Origin: Ralstonia soli
Lineage (GTDB): Bacteria; Pseudomonadota; Gammaproteobacteria; Burkholderiales; Burkholderiaceae
Length of the DNA stretch: 64,000 nucleotides
NCBI RefSeq assembly: GCF_023955655.1
Contig: NZ_JAMXHT010000006.1
Coordinates: 62,001 to 126,000, forward strand
Direction of reading: 5' to 3'
Shown in pieces: positions 8,837-18,660 of this stretch. Numbering within the stretch: position 1 is the first letter of the stretch; each line of letters opens with the position of its first letter. Both the position numbers and the translations under genes were made by a program. Below the pieces are notes generated by a model. It saw only the letters and a program-made list of their open reading frames with translations, had not been told where the DNA came from and ran no database searches.

Positions 8837-9270
8837 TTTCTCTTAAGAGGTTGTTGCCATTGATATGCTTGACGGCACGTATGGCAATTTCTTGAGTACG
8901 TGGGTAACTAGAGCAAAATCGTCAACCGGCATAGTCACTTACAAGGACCATCACCGAACAACCCTCTTGTTCCGGTCGAAACGTGAGACCGACACTTCGG
9001 ACACGCAAAGGCACAGGTAAGTCCACCCATTGCCGATAGGCAGAGCGCTTGGTGTCACATCCGAATCGACTGGGCACAATTGAAGCGACACGTAGAGGCA
9101 TCTCCAGCCGTCACCCCTCATCAGCTTCTCGACACTGATTACTGTTGTATGTATTTTTATAACTCCCCTTATATGGTATGCGGGAGAGTAATCAAGCTGA
9201 TTGGCAGAGCATCTTCGATAGTAGAGAAGGGATACAAGAGAGAAAACCAACCCTATACAAGAGAGGATAT

Positions 9271-9286
9271 AGGGACGCGCACTTAA
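9271..9286 (-). other. Candidate oriT nick region, IncQ/MobQ-like
   Basis: Read on the minus strand the sequence is TTAAGTGCGCGTCCCT. The nick region of the IncQ plasmid RSF1010 contains TAAGTGCGCCCT, so the first nine bases match and the rest is similar. It lies about 110 bp upstream of a MobA/MobL relaxase, the correct partner family. The inverted repeat that flanks the RSF1010 nick is not obvious here. The assignment is by resemblance and position. Confidence 0.5.
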
Positions 9287-9337
9287 CCTTTCTCATAATC
9301 CGGCATCAACGCCACTCTGAATACCCTACCCGCAAGC

Positions 9338-9367
9338 AGCCAGCGAGATCATTTCGCTGGCTTTTTT
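9338..9367 (+). terminator. Rho-independent terminator or attenuator before the relaxase
   Basis: A perfect 9-bp stem AGCCAGCGA / TCGCTGGCT with a 7-base loop is followed by a T run. It lies on the plus strand 30 bp before the relaxase start, with no gene directly upstream. It could insulate the relaxase from read-through or attenuate its own leader transcript. Confidence 0.75.
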
Positions 9368-9396
9368 ATTCATATTCAAGAAAGGGTAGTAACACC

Positions 9397-10122
9397 ATGG
9401 CAAGCTTCCACCATTGCATCAAGAGCGGTAAGAAGGGTACCGCTGCGAATCACGCGGCCTACATTGCCCGGCAGGGCAAGTACGGCCAGCGGGAAGATCT
9501 TATCTCTACGGGGCACGGCAACATGCCGGCATGGGCAAGCGACAACCCCGCGCTGTTCTGGAAAGCCGGAGACAAACACGAACGCGCCAACGGCGCTGTC
9601 TATCGCGAGCATGAAATCGCGCTACCAGCCGAGCTGACGCACGAGCAGCGGAAAGAGTTGGTGGATGACTTGATCCCGGCGATGGTAGGCGACAAGCCCT
9701 ACCAGTACGCGGTGCATGCCCCCCGGTCCGCCCTCGAAGGGAAAACCAATGCGCACCTCCACGTGATGTTCTCCGATCGCATGCACGACGGCATCGAGCG
9801 GTCGCCGGAGCAAATGTTCAGCCGATACAACGCCAAGCATCCGGAGCGAGGTGGTTGCAGGAAGGATAGCGGCGGGAAGAACCGACTGGCGCTGCGAGAC
9901 GAAGTCATTCAAACGCGCAAGACATGCGCCGAGCTGCAAAACGCTGCATTGGAGAAGGCAGGACAGACAGCACGGGTCGATCACCGGACACTCAAAGAGC
10001 AAGGCATTGACCGAACACCGGAACGTCATCTCGGGCCAGTGCGTATCCAGGCGATGTCAGAAGACGAAAAGGCGAGCGTTGTGGAGGCAAGAAGGGATCA
10101 TCTGCATCGCAGGGCCATGTAA
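9397..10122 (+). CDS. MobA/MobL family relaxase, short form
   Basis: 241 residues. MobA/MobL relaxases nick one strand at oriT and pilot it during conjugal mobilization. The N-terminus MASFHHCIKSGKKGTAANHA is typical, as is AAYIARQGKYGQREDL. Motif III, the metal-binding histidines, is visible as HLHVMFSDR (about residues 125-133). The ATG at 9397 is the start at which family similarity begins. Only the relaxase domain is present: many relatives carry a long helicase or primase tail, absent here. After the stop at 10120-10122 protein-like sequence continues in two frames, so the gene may have lost its 3' part. No coupling protein or type IV secretion genes are visible, so it would need a helper element. 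Confidence 0.85.
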   Translation: MASFHHCIKSGKKGTAANHAAYIARQGKYGQREDLISTGHGNMPAWASDNPALFWKAGDKHERANGAVYREHEIALPAELTHEQRKELVDDLIPAMVGDKPYQYAVHAPRSALEGKTNAHLHVMFSDRMHDGIERSPEQMFSRYNAKHPERGGCRKDSGGKNRLALRDEVIQTRKTCAELQNAALEKAGQTARVDHRTLKEQGIDRTPERHLGPVRIQAMSEDEKASVVEARRDHLHRRAM

Positions 10123-10448
10123 AGATCATGACAGGTACAGGCCGAGCTCTCGGAAGCCGGAACGTCGGCACTTTACGTACAGCCCGAGTCCAGCAAAGCG
10201 CAACAGGCTGCCAGAGAGGGCCTTCGCACATGCGGAAGAGAAACAATCGATGTCACTTTGCGATCTCGACAGGCGTCTGCGCCTTGCAAGCCGGTCAGCC
10301 ACCGGAATGGGAGGCGCCGCTGCTGAGATTTCGGCCATTCCCGCGCTCACGCGCGTTTCGGCTCGCGTGAGAGCAGCAATGGCGCCCTTCGGGAACAAAC
10401 CGGATCAACCAGTGCCGACCTCATTAATTCGTGGGTGCCATTCCCCAA

Positions 10449-10488
10449 GACATGCGATTCATGCGACTAGTCGCATGAATCGCATGTC
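10449..10488. repeat. 40-bp perfect palindrome built of four CATGCGA units
   Basis: The sequence is identical to its reverse complement over 40 bp. Each half contains two direct copies of CATGCGA separated by TT, and the centre is CTAG. There is no T run, so it is not a terminator. Such a site suits a dimeric or tetrameric DNA-binding protein, a replication or transfer origin, or a resolution site. It lies between the relaxase and the DUF3987 gene. Confidence 0.9.
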
Positions 10489-10770
10489 AAATCCGGAGGC
10501 TCAAGGAAAAATTGACACGGACCGCACAATCTACCCAGCACGGCCGGGGATGCTTCTATTTTTTTAAGGAGAGTCCGCCGGAATGCGCCCACATCGCGTC
10601 TTTCGCGCGGCTGGGCTGGCGAGTGGCCACTTGGAACCGCCGTCACCGCCGAGCAACAACAGATTGCGCCCGTCATTGCATCGACTTCATCTGATCTCAT
10701 TCCGGCATGCATTGACATCGCCTTGCACCTGCATGGCGCGCAACTGATCAGCACCGCAGTGTTCACGGAA

Positions 10771-10798
10771 CAAAAAAGAGGGCAACTTGCGCCCTCTT
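10771..10798 (-). terminator. Terminator of the DUF3987 gene
   Basis: On the minus strand an 8-bp stem AAGAGGGC / GCCCTCTT with a 7-base loop runs into a T tract. It lies about 80 bp beyond the stop of the DUF3987 gene, in the right orientation for it. Confidence 0.8.
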
Positions 10799-10876
10799 CT
10801 CACAGCTCACAAAAAGTCCTCTGCCTCGAAACATCCGGCGTGGCCCCAAGGCACCCGACCGCGTACGGCCAATGCC

Positions 10877-12328
10877 TCAGAATCCCATCGTCGTCTGCGA
10901 CCCGAAGTATGCCTGGTTGAGATTGATATATTGCTCGTTGCGCAGCCCGACTCCGACCCACACGGCGCCCGCAGCATTCAAGCAGTCCAACGCGGCATCA
11001 AGGCGCGACACTGGACGTACCGGCCCATTCCGTAGCACCTTATTTTTCTCCACCACCCATCGGTTCCAACGCGCGTAGCGTTTCCGCAGATAACGTTCGA
11101 GCACCTGTGCATCCGCTTGCTCCTGCGGAACGGCATATTCAGGCGAGAAGATTCGCCTGAATTCGTCGATATGCCACCCGACGATGGAAACCGCCCTATT
11201 TAGCGTATCAACCGAGATCGCCCCTTCTTGCATCGAGAACACATGCAGCAATGCCGCGACACGACCCGTTATCTCCAACGCCTTGGATGCATGGTCCTTG
11301 ATATCGTGCAGATCGCCATCAAGGCCCAAGGCGGATTCGAGTTCATTTCCCAGGACGATCCAGCGCGAACTCGCGTCCTCCATGAACTCCAACGTCGTTC
11401 GCTCCATGACACCGGCGTCGATACGGCGCCCCCGTTCGTTAAGCACGTCACGCATGCACTCGTGGAACCTCGGCAAATGGCGCCACTCGTTGGTTAGCCG
11501 ATACGTAAAGCGGATGCCCTGGGTCGACGTCGGACAGCCTACAAGGTATCGCGCCCAGTGACCTGATCCACGCATGACGTCACCCCGCCGGTCTAAGAGC
11601 TCTTTGAGGACGGCAGGCTGCACTTGGTAGGAAACCGTCACACGCGGGTTGCGCACAACGATGCTGACGCCATTGCTCCGATCCATCGTCAGCATCTGCG
11701 CGCCATCCCACGCCTTATTGAGCACGCCGAGCTGTTTGAGCGCGCCCCCCTTGATGATGACGTCGCCTTCATCGCTGATGAATGCGATGGATTCGCCGTC
11801 CCCCTCAAGCGCATCCATGATGGCGCGTTCAGTCGCGTTCTGATGCATGATGCGCCGAGGCCTGGGCATTACCGGTTTAGCCGCCGCTTGCTCGGACAAC
11901 TGGAGGCACGTCTCTTCGATTGGCTTATCCTCCTGCGTCAGCTTGGTGAGCCGACGACGCAGGCCCTTATCGATCTGCTCCCAGACACGCATATCAAGCT
12001 CATATTGCGCGAAATCGGCCTCGTGCCTCCGTATGCGCTCCTGGTCAAACTCATAGAGCGGCGCCGCCACCAGATCGTGCACACCCGTCTTACGTTCGCC
12101 CGAGTCCGCAACCGTAAGCAGATTGAGCGAGAGCGGACGAATCTGGCCGGTCGGCAAACGCACGTCGTAAAGTCCTTGCGCCGATGCCGACATATTGGTC
12201 AGAAATTCCATCCCGACCAAAGCATCCGGCGCTTGAACGTGCCTCACAACTTCTTCTGCCGCCTCCTTGATAACGAGATGAAACGCATTCAATGGGTAAG
12301 GCTGCTGTAGCGTCGTCAACGGATCCAC
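10877..12328 (-). CDS. DUF3987 (YfjI-like) element protein, possible primase/helicase
   Basis: 483 residues from a GTG start at 12328. The frame is open further upstream to 12430, but AAGGAGG sits five bases before this GTG, and from here the family hallmark PYPLNAFH falls near residue 10 where it belongs. DUF3987/YfjI proteins occur next to AlpA regulators in prophages, plasmids and mobilizable islands; a replication role is suspected but not shown. A degenerate P-loop, VADSGERKTG, is visible in the first third, as is the internal IMHQNATERAIMDALEGDG. The C-terminal end contains YLRKRYARWNRW. On the minus strand with the small genes to its right and followed by its own terminator. Confidence 0.8.
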   Translation of the reverse strand: MDPLTTLQQPYPLNAFHLVIKEAAEEVVRHVQAPDALVGMEFLTNMSASAQGLYDVRLPTGQIRPLSLNLLTVADSGERKTGVHDLVAAPLYEFDQERIRRHEADFAQYELDMRVWEQIDKGLRRRLTKLTQEDKPIEETCLQLSEQAAAKPVMPRPRRIMHQNATERAIMDALEGDGESIAFISDEGDVIIKGGALKQLGVLNKAWDGAQMLTMDRSNGVSIVVRNPRVTVSYQVQPAVLKELLDRRGDVMRGSGHWARYLVGCPTSTQGIRFTYRLTNEWRHLPRFHECMRDVLNERGRRIDAGVMERTTLEFMEDASSRWIVLGNELESALGLDGDLHDIKDHASKALEITGRVAALLHVFSMQEGAISVDTLNRAVSIVGWHIDEFRRIFSPEYAVPQEQADAQVLERYLRKRYARWNRWVVEKNKVLRNGPVRPVSRLDAALDCLNAAGAVWVGVGLRNEQYINLNQAYFGSQTTMGF

Positions 12329-12496
12329 GCAAACCTCCTTACGCCCGATCCGGTATGGCATGCAAATGACATCTGCATGATGTTGCCCAGGCCCTTCTCG
12401 CGTTTTACGTAAATCTTCAATGACATGCACTGCCCCGAGGAAGACGGTGCGTGGTCTTTCCTGGCATTCATTTTTCGTCTTTCCAACATGGCTGAC

Positions 12497-12877
12497 TCAC
12501 GGCTGTACGCTTTCCGTCCCGATCAGGCTGGCCAATCTCGGCGCACCTCTCGAATTCGAGGCGGCGCTCGATGCCGGTAGGACGGAGCCGCAGAATTCAC
12601 AGCAAACGTACTCGCCCTGCTCGGCGCGCTGTTTGCGCTCAGCTTCGAGTAACGAGCGGAAACCTCCCATGGAGAGAGGCAAGCCCCGAGTTGTCAATTC
12701 CGCGATGACCGCTTTCTGCGGTACTTCGCGCGCCAGTGCTCGCTCAATTGCGGGATACAGCTTCCGGAACAACGTCGTCTTTTGCTGTTGCTTGCCCGGC
12801 TGTAACGCATCCAGTTGTTCGATCAACTGCTCTGCGTTCGCCAGGGTGAGGGTGCCGGTCGTATTTTGAGGTTCCAT
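12497..12877 (-). CDS. Hypothetical small protein with HTH-like segment
   Basis: 126 residues, not recognised. The N-terminal half is helical and rich in Gln and Leu (LIEQLDALQPGKQQQ). A segment around residues 53-80, QKAVIAELTTRGLPLSMGGF, resembles the helix-turn-helix of small plasmid and transposon mobilization or regulatory proteins. The C-terminal 35 residues contain CCEFCG and a disordered Ser/Ala-rich tail. It lies between the DUF3987 and AlpA genes on the same strand, 168 bp before the DUF3987 start, and is probably part of the same transcript. A role in mobilization or copy control is possible but unproven. Confidence 0.6.
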   Translation of the reverse strand: MEPQNTTGTLTLANAEQLIEQLDALQPGKQQQKTTLFRKLYPAIERALAREVPQKAVIAELTTRGLPLSMGGFRSLLEAERKQRAEQGEYVCCEFCGSVLPASSAASNSRGAPRLASLIGTESVQP

Positions 12878-12950
12878 CGTTGACTCTCATGCGCGTATGT
12901 TGGTTGGAAATCGCTGCCAATCTTCAATTGGCGTAAGCACATCGCGTCAA

Positions 12951-13163
12951 TCAACTGGCCTGTGGGCGACTCGCCAACCAGGCATCCACCTCGGCCTCAA
13001 ACCAACCGACCGCCCCCAGTCCAAGCCGTATCGGTTTGGGAAACGTTGCGTCGTAATACTTGCTGCGAGGATTGAGCTTGTTGTAGATGCTGCTCCCCGA
13101 GATCCCCGTTTTTTCCTTCATGCGTTTCAGGCGAAGGACTTTGCTGCGTGTATTGGCACTCAT
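12951..13163 (-). CDS. AlpA-family phage/element transcriptional regulator
   Basis: 70 residues. AlpA proteins are winged or simple helix-turn-helix regulators that turn on integrase or excision genes of prophages and islands, and some act as excisionases. The family pattern is clear: LRLKRMKEKTGISGSSIY, then a basic KLNPRSKYYDATFPKPIRLG and the closing GWFEAEVDAWLASR. The ATG at 13163 gives the normal family length. It is transcribed toward the 126-residue gene and the DUF3987 gene. No integrase target is visible in the window. Confidence 0.85.
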   Translation of the reverse strand: MSANTRSKVLRLKRMKEKTGISGSSIYNKLNPRSKYYDATFPKPIRLGLGAVGWFEAEVDAWLASRPQAS

Positions 13164-13411
13164 CGAATAGCTCCTTGGTTTCAGTTGGATTCGATGAACG
13201 CAATTTAGGGAAAGCCGCCCCTGACGGATATGCCGTGTGCCGGCAAACTGTGCAGAGAATTTTCTGGGGGAGCGACGTCAGGCGTATTTCGCACAACCGT
13301 GACGGGGTGTTCCGGGGGCGTGGCCCCGAAAGGCAGCAGGCGCTGCGCGTACACGTACGCGGCGCCGACCGAAATGAGGTGGCACTGCTCGGGCTGCTGG
13401 TTCAGCAGGTG

Positions 13412-14125
13412 TCAGGCTTTCGTTTTCCTGGATGGGAACAGCACCGATGCGTCTGGCATCTGGGCGAGCCAGCCGTCAAGCGTCCGGCGTAGGCTGTCAT
13501 TTTTCTTCAGCGCTGGCCCGTGCTCCAGCGAGAAAGCATGGACTTCCTCTTTGATTTTATCCACAGCCTGAGCGCGGGACTGCCAGCCCGATGCCGGCCT
13601 GCGCTCCCACGCCAATTGATAGGCACGTTCCTGAACTGGCGCATATGCCCTTTTTCGGGCTTCCGCGCCTGACTTCGCCTTCATGACCAGGGCCTCGGCC
13701 GAAGCTTCCCCGATCACCAGTTCACGCGCCTCATCAAGGCCTTGACTCGACATCGCAACACCACACCAATACCGGGCATCGGCCATATTGGACCATGCGA
13801 GATTCGGATCGCCCGCCTCCATGACGTCCATGGCCCGCAGGCAGTATGTGCATGACACGAGCACCGAACAGATGGGGGACTTTGCAGCCCACGCCTGCCC
13901 TTTGATTTTTTCGGCGTCGGACACGAACTGCATGACGATTTCCAGCGGTTCTTCGACCGAGGAATCGTCTCGCATCTCCACGACGTTGAGGATCTCTCGC
14001 ATGAAATCCGTCGGCTGCGCCCCCGGCCTGAGGCTAGCGTGGCAGCTTACGAGGTTCCAGAGCGTCATGTTGAGGAACCAGTTGAAATCGCGTTCATGAC
14101 GCGGCGACCGGCGCGGAATGTTCAT
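13412..14125 (-). CDS. Hypothetical protein next to the tRNA-Ser attachment end
   Basis: 237 residues, not recognised. It begins MNIPRRSPRHERDFNWFLNM, has a helical central part with several Cys (ICSVLVSCTYCLRAMDVME) and a basic C-terminal third with many Arg and Lys (KSGAEARKRAYAPVQERAY). No signal peptide or membrane segment is seen. It is the last coding frame before the tRNA, where an integrase would often be found, but it has no tyrosine or serine recombinase motifs. Same strand as the AlpA gene, 248 bp upstream of it. Function unknown. Confidence 0.6.
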   Translation of the reverse strand: MNIPRRSPRHERDFNWFLNMTLWNLVSCHASLRPGAQPTDFMREILNVVEMRDDSSVEEPLEIVMQFVSDAEKIKGQAWAAKSPICSVLVSCTYCLRAMDVMEAGDPNLAWSNMADARYWCGVAMSSQGLDEARELVIGEASAEALVMKAKSGAEARKRAYAPVQERAYQLAWERRPASGWQSRAQAVDKIKEEVHAFSLEHGPALKKNDSLRRTLDGWLAQMPDASVLFPSRKTKA

Positions 14126-14461
14126 ATCGATCCTTAGGCTTGGACAATTGGCGATGGGGTGCAGCCCTTTGCCAACGCGGTTTAGCGTTGAATCGCGGCG
14201 GGCCGCAACAACGATCTGGTTAACGGCTTCGACGCTATGAGGTTTTACCGCCTTCGTTGTCTTTCAGGATGGTTCGACAGGTAAACAGGAAGCCGCACTA
14301 TGCCGTGCTCGAATTGGATAGGACTGGCGGCCACCTGCAATGAGGGAGCGACAGATGTTGCCATCGATGGCCAGCAGCGGTCGGGGACCAATACTAGGCT
14401 GCGCCCCATAACGCTACTAGCCCAAGCCGGATGATGGGTCGGGTGATGGGCCAAAAAAAAC
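14126..14461. other. Junction region between element and tRNA-Ser
   Basis: 336 bp with no convincing gene. A 72-codon minus-strand frame (14245-14463) has no ribosome site. Close to the tRNA there is a near-tandem ATGATGGGTCGGGTGATGGG (14430-14449). I see no copy of the tRNA 3' end that would mark an attachment repeat. Confidence 0.4.
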
Positions 14462-14497
14462 AAAAACCCCGTAAGTCCTTGAACTTACGGGGTTTTT
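14462..14497 (-). terminator. Terminator downstream of tRNA-Ser
   Basis: A perfect 15-bp inverted repeat, AAAAACCCCGTAAGT and its complement, with a 6-base loop. A and T runs are built into the stem ends, so it can act in both directions. It begins 11 bp beyond the CCA end of the tRNA on the minus strand and so terminates that transcript. Confidence 0.85.
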
Positions 14498-14505
14498 ATG
14501 CCATT

Positions 14506-14597
<92 letters not shown>

Positions 14598-14677
14598 GGT
14601 AACTGGGTCGCTGAATCGCGAAACCGCGACTATAACAGAGGTTTGTCGCCCGAATCAAGAGGGCCAACGCAACTCCA

Positions 14678-16063
<1,386 letters not shown>

Positions 16064-17413
16064 TTATTTGTTGCGGGAGGATTTGCCTTGTTCGGCGTGC
16101 CACTGCGCATCCAACTCGCGCAGGTGCCGCAGCTTGTCGCCGATCTTGCCCTCCAGGCCGCGCGGCGTCGGCACGTACCAGTTCTGCGCGGGCAGATCGT
16201 CAGGGAAGTAGGTTTCGCCGGCGGCGTAGGCTTCGGGCTCGTCGTGGGCGTAGCGGTAGGCGTGGCCGTAGCCGAGCTCCTTCATCAGCTTGGTCGGCGC
16301 GTTGCGCAGGTGCACGGGCACGGTGCGCGACTTGTCCTGGCTGACGAACGCGCGTGCGGCATTGTAGGCGTTGTAGCCGGCGTTGGACTTGGGCGCGATA
16401 GCGAGGTAGATCAGTGCCTGAGCCAGCGCCAACTCACCTTCCGGTGAGCCGAGGCGTTCGTAAGTTTCCGCGGCATCCAGCGTGATGCGACCCGCGCGGG
16501 GGTCGGCCAGGCCGATGTCTTCCCACGCCATGCGCACGATGCGGCGCGCAAGGTAGCGCGGGTCGGCGCCGCCGTCGAGCATGCGGCAGAACCAGTACAG
16601 CGCTGCATCCGGGTCGGAGCCGCGCACTGACTTGTGCAGCGCGCTGATCTGGTCGTAAAACGCATCGCCACCCTTGTCGAACCGGCGCAGGTTTTCCGAC
16701 AGCGCGGACGCCAGCAGCGCCTCGTCAATTACCGGAACGGTATCGCCTTCGGCCTGCGAGCGTGCGGCGCGCGTGACGATCTCGACGTTGTTGAGCAGCT
16801 TACGGCCATCGCCATCGGCAGACGCAACGATGGCGTCGAGCGCGGTTGGCGTCCATTCCAGGCCGCCCAGCTCCTGGCGCGCTCGCTCGGCCAACTGCTT
16901 CAGCTCATCGTCCGACAGGCTCTTGAGCACGTACACCGCGGCACGTGATAACAACGCCCCGTTCACCTCGAACGACGGGTTCTCTGTGGTCGCGCCGATG
17001 AAGGTGAACAGGCCGCTTTCCACGTGCGGCAGGAAGGCGTCCTGCTGGCTCTTGTTGAAGCGGTGGACTTCATCGACGAACACCAGCGTGCGGCGGCCGT
17101 TGGCGCGGAATTGCTCGGCGCGTTCGACCGCTTCGCGGATGTCCTTCACGCCCGACAGCACGGCAGACAGCGCGATGAATTCTGCGTCAAACGCATTGGC
17201 CATCAGCCGCGCCAGCGTGGTCTTGCCGACGCCGGGCGGGCCCCAGAGGATCATCGAATGCGGCTCGCCGGAGGCAAAGGCCACGCGCAGCGGCTTGCCC
17301 GGCCCGAGCAGATGCTGCTGACCGATCACATCGTCGGCGGTATGCGGGCGGAGGCGCTCGGCCAGCGGCATGTGAGCGGGCGCATCCGGAAAGAGAGAAG
17401 CAGAAGCGTTCAT
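16064..17413 (-). CDS. rarA: Replication-associated recombination protein A (AAA+ ATPase)
   Basis: 449 residues from ATG 17413; the open frame upstream of this is in unrelated sequence. RarA (MgsA) is a clamp-loader-like AAA+ ATPase that acts at stalled replication forks. Walker A is LWGPPGVGKTTLARLM, Walker B is LVFVDEVHRFNKSQQDAFL, and sensor 1 is TFIGATTENPSFEVN, all in the first 150 residues. The C-terminal tetramerization domain is recognisable (FYDQISALHKSVRGSDPDAA and RMLDGGADPRYLARR). It follows the small lipoprotein gene and precedes serS on the same strand. In related bacteria lolA and rarA are often adjacent. Confidence 0.95.
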   Translation of the reverse strand: MNASASLFPDAPAHMPLAERLRPHTADDVIGQQHLLGPGKPLRVAFASGEPHSMILWGPPGVGKTTLARLMANAFDAEFIALSAVLSGVKDIREAVERAEQFRANGRRTLVFVDEVHRFNKSQQDAFLPHVESGLFTFIGATTENPSFEVNGALLSRAAVYVLKSLSDDELKQLAERARQELGGLEWTPTALDAIVASADGDGRKLLNNVEIVTRAARSQAEGDTVPVIDEALLASALSENLRRFDKGGDAFYDQISALHKSVRGSDPDAALYWFCRMLDGGADPRYLARRIVRMAWEDIGLADPRAGRITLDAAETYERLGSPEGELALAQALIYLAIAPKSNAGYNAYNAARAFVSQDKSRTVPVHLRNAPTKLMKELGYGHAYRYAHDEPEAYAAGETYFPDDLPAQNWYVPTPRGLEGKIGDKLRHLRELDAQWHAEQGKSSRNK

Positions 17414-17471
17414 GCGGGGATTGTCGCAGAAACCGGGCGCAGCCCCGGCGCCCCTCTTCCGCGACGCGCGC

Positions 17472-17888
17472 TCAGTTCGACGCGCGCTGCACCAGCCCCA
17501 TGAACGCCTTGGCCGGCAGCGGCCCATGGCACGATTGCGCGCCGTTGGGCGAGCGCAGCAGCAGCCAGACATTCTCGCTGGCCGGCGGCTGGACCACGAA
17601 TGGCTGGCGCGCCGAGGCCTCGGGCAGGCGCGGGTCGGCCGGCGCCTGGATCGGCACAACCTGTCCGGCGTGCCCCTTCACCAAGGCGCTGCATTCGGCA
17701 CTCGGCAACTCAGTGGCGTGCAGGAAATCCTTGTTGACCAGCGCTTCGGCCAGCACCGTGTCGGGCGCGGTCAGAAAGGAATCAACATCAAAACGGGATG
17801 CGCCCGTGGAGGCGCATCCCGCAAACACCACCGCCGACGCGGAAACAGCGGCTGCACGTTGCAGCGATGTGGTGAACGGCAAAGGCAT
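17472..17888 (-). CDS. Hypothetical lipoprotein between lolA and rarA
   Basis: 138 residues. A signal with a lipobox (VFAGC, Cys24) is clear, followed by a Ser/Thr-rich linker; the rest is a small soluble domain with two further Cys (AECSALVKG and AQSCHGPLP) that could form a disulfide. No family recognised. A GGAG-type ribosome site precedes ATG 17888. It is 35 bp downstream of lolA and 58 bp upstream of rarA, all on one strand, so it may be sorted to the outer membrane by its neighbour; that link is only positional. Confidence 0.75.
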   Translation of the reverse strand: MPLPFTTSLQRAAAVSASAVVFAGCASTGASRFDVDSFLTAPDTVLAEALVNKDFLHATELPSAECSALVKGHAGQVVPIQAPADPRLPEASARQPFVVQPPASENVWLLLRSPNGAQSCHGPLPAKAFMGLVQRASN

Positions 17889-17923
17889 GGTCGGTCTCCT
17901 TGTCGAAAACCGGCCTGCACGCG

Positions 17924-18571
17924 TTACTGCTTGATGACGTCGGCCCCTTTGGGCGGCGTAAAGCGGAACGCGTTGGCCGGCAGTTGCGGATTCTTCTGAA
18001 TGTTCGAGAACGTCAACAGGGTGGTGTTCCCGAACGCGTCACGCAGCTCCATCCCCTGCAGTTCGCCGCTGCGGAAGCCGATGGCGATGCGCTCGAACTG
18101 GGTGTCTTTCGCCTTGGGCGTGAGTTCGGCCCAGTCGATGCCGTCCTTGGTACCGCCTTCCTTGAGCGTGAAGTTCTTCGCCAGGTCATTGCTGCCGAAC
18201 AGGATGGCGGCCGGGCTGGAGCCCAGCGACGCATCGAGCTTGCGCTCCGTCACCTGATTCAAGTCCTTGTCGAAGATGTAGAGCGTCTGGCCGTCGGCGG
18301 AGAGCTGCTGTTCGTACGGCTTCACATAGCGCCAGACGAAGCGGCCCGGGCGCGAGAAGACAAAGTCGCCGCTCGACGTGCCGGCCACGCGCAGCGGGCT
18401 GCCATTGGTGCCGCCCTTCACTTGCCGCTGCACGAATTCGCCACGTGCGGTGCTGACGTTACTCACAAAGGCATTGAGCTGCTCGACCGCGCCTGCGTAG
18501 GCCCCGGCCGACCACGCCGCCAGCGACACGAGCCCAGCGGCCATCAGGTGACGTGCTTTCAACACAAACAT
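17924..18571 (-). CDS. lolA: Outer-membrane lipoprotein carrier protein
   Basis: 215 residues. LolA shuttles lipoproteins through the periplasm from LolCDE to LolB. A signal peptide ends near [10 protein letters not shown]. The mature protein starts [20 protein letters not shown], followed by [20 protein letters not shown] and [12 protein letters not shown], all conserved in LolA. The C-terminal [17 protein letters not shown] is also typical. It lies 89 bp downstream of ftsK, as is common in proteobacteria. Confidence 0.95.
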   Translation of the reverse strand: MFVLKARHLMAAGLVSLAAWSAGAYAGAVEQLNAFVSNVSTARGEFVQRQVKGGTNGSPLRVAGTSSGDFVFSRPGRFVWRYVKPYEQQLSADGQTLYIFDKDLNQVTERKLDASLGSSPAAILFGSNDLAKNFTLKEGGTKDGIDWAELTPKAKDTQFERIAIGFRSGELQGMELRDAFGNTTLLTFSNIQKNPQLPANAFRFTPPKGADVIKQ

Positions 18572-18660
18572 AGGAGTCCCGGTTTTCAGTTGATCTTGTT
18601 GTTAGTAGCCGGCCACGCCAGAACATTCCGCTGACGCGGTAACGCGATGTAACGGCAACG

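Larger units (their letters stand above)
8837..9396. other. Intergenic region before the relaxase, holding oriT-like site and terminator
   Basis: 560 bp between the divergent patatin and relaxase genes. No protein-coding frame is convincing; the open frame in phase with the relaxase extends up to 9178 but has no start signal there. The right half contains the nick-like sequence and the terminator listed separately; the left half must hold the patatin promoter, which I cannot place. Confidence 0.5.
10123..10876. other. Relaxase-DUF3987 intergenic region with palindrome
   Basis: 754 bp between convergent genes. In the relaxase frame a protein-like stretch (QAELSEAGTSALYVQPESS, about 10138-10196) follows two stop codons. 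In the next frame an open stretch with MSLCDLDRRLRLASRSATG begins at 10250 and runs to 10567. Neither has a ribosome site and they may be remnants of a longer relaxase. The 40-bp palindrome and the terminator of the DUF3987 gene are listed separately. Confidence 0.4.
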
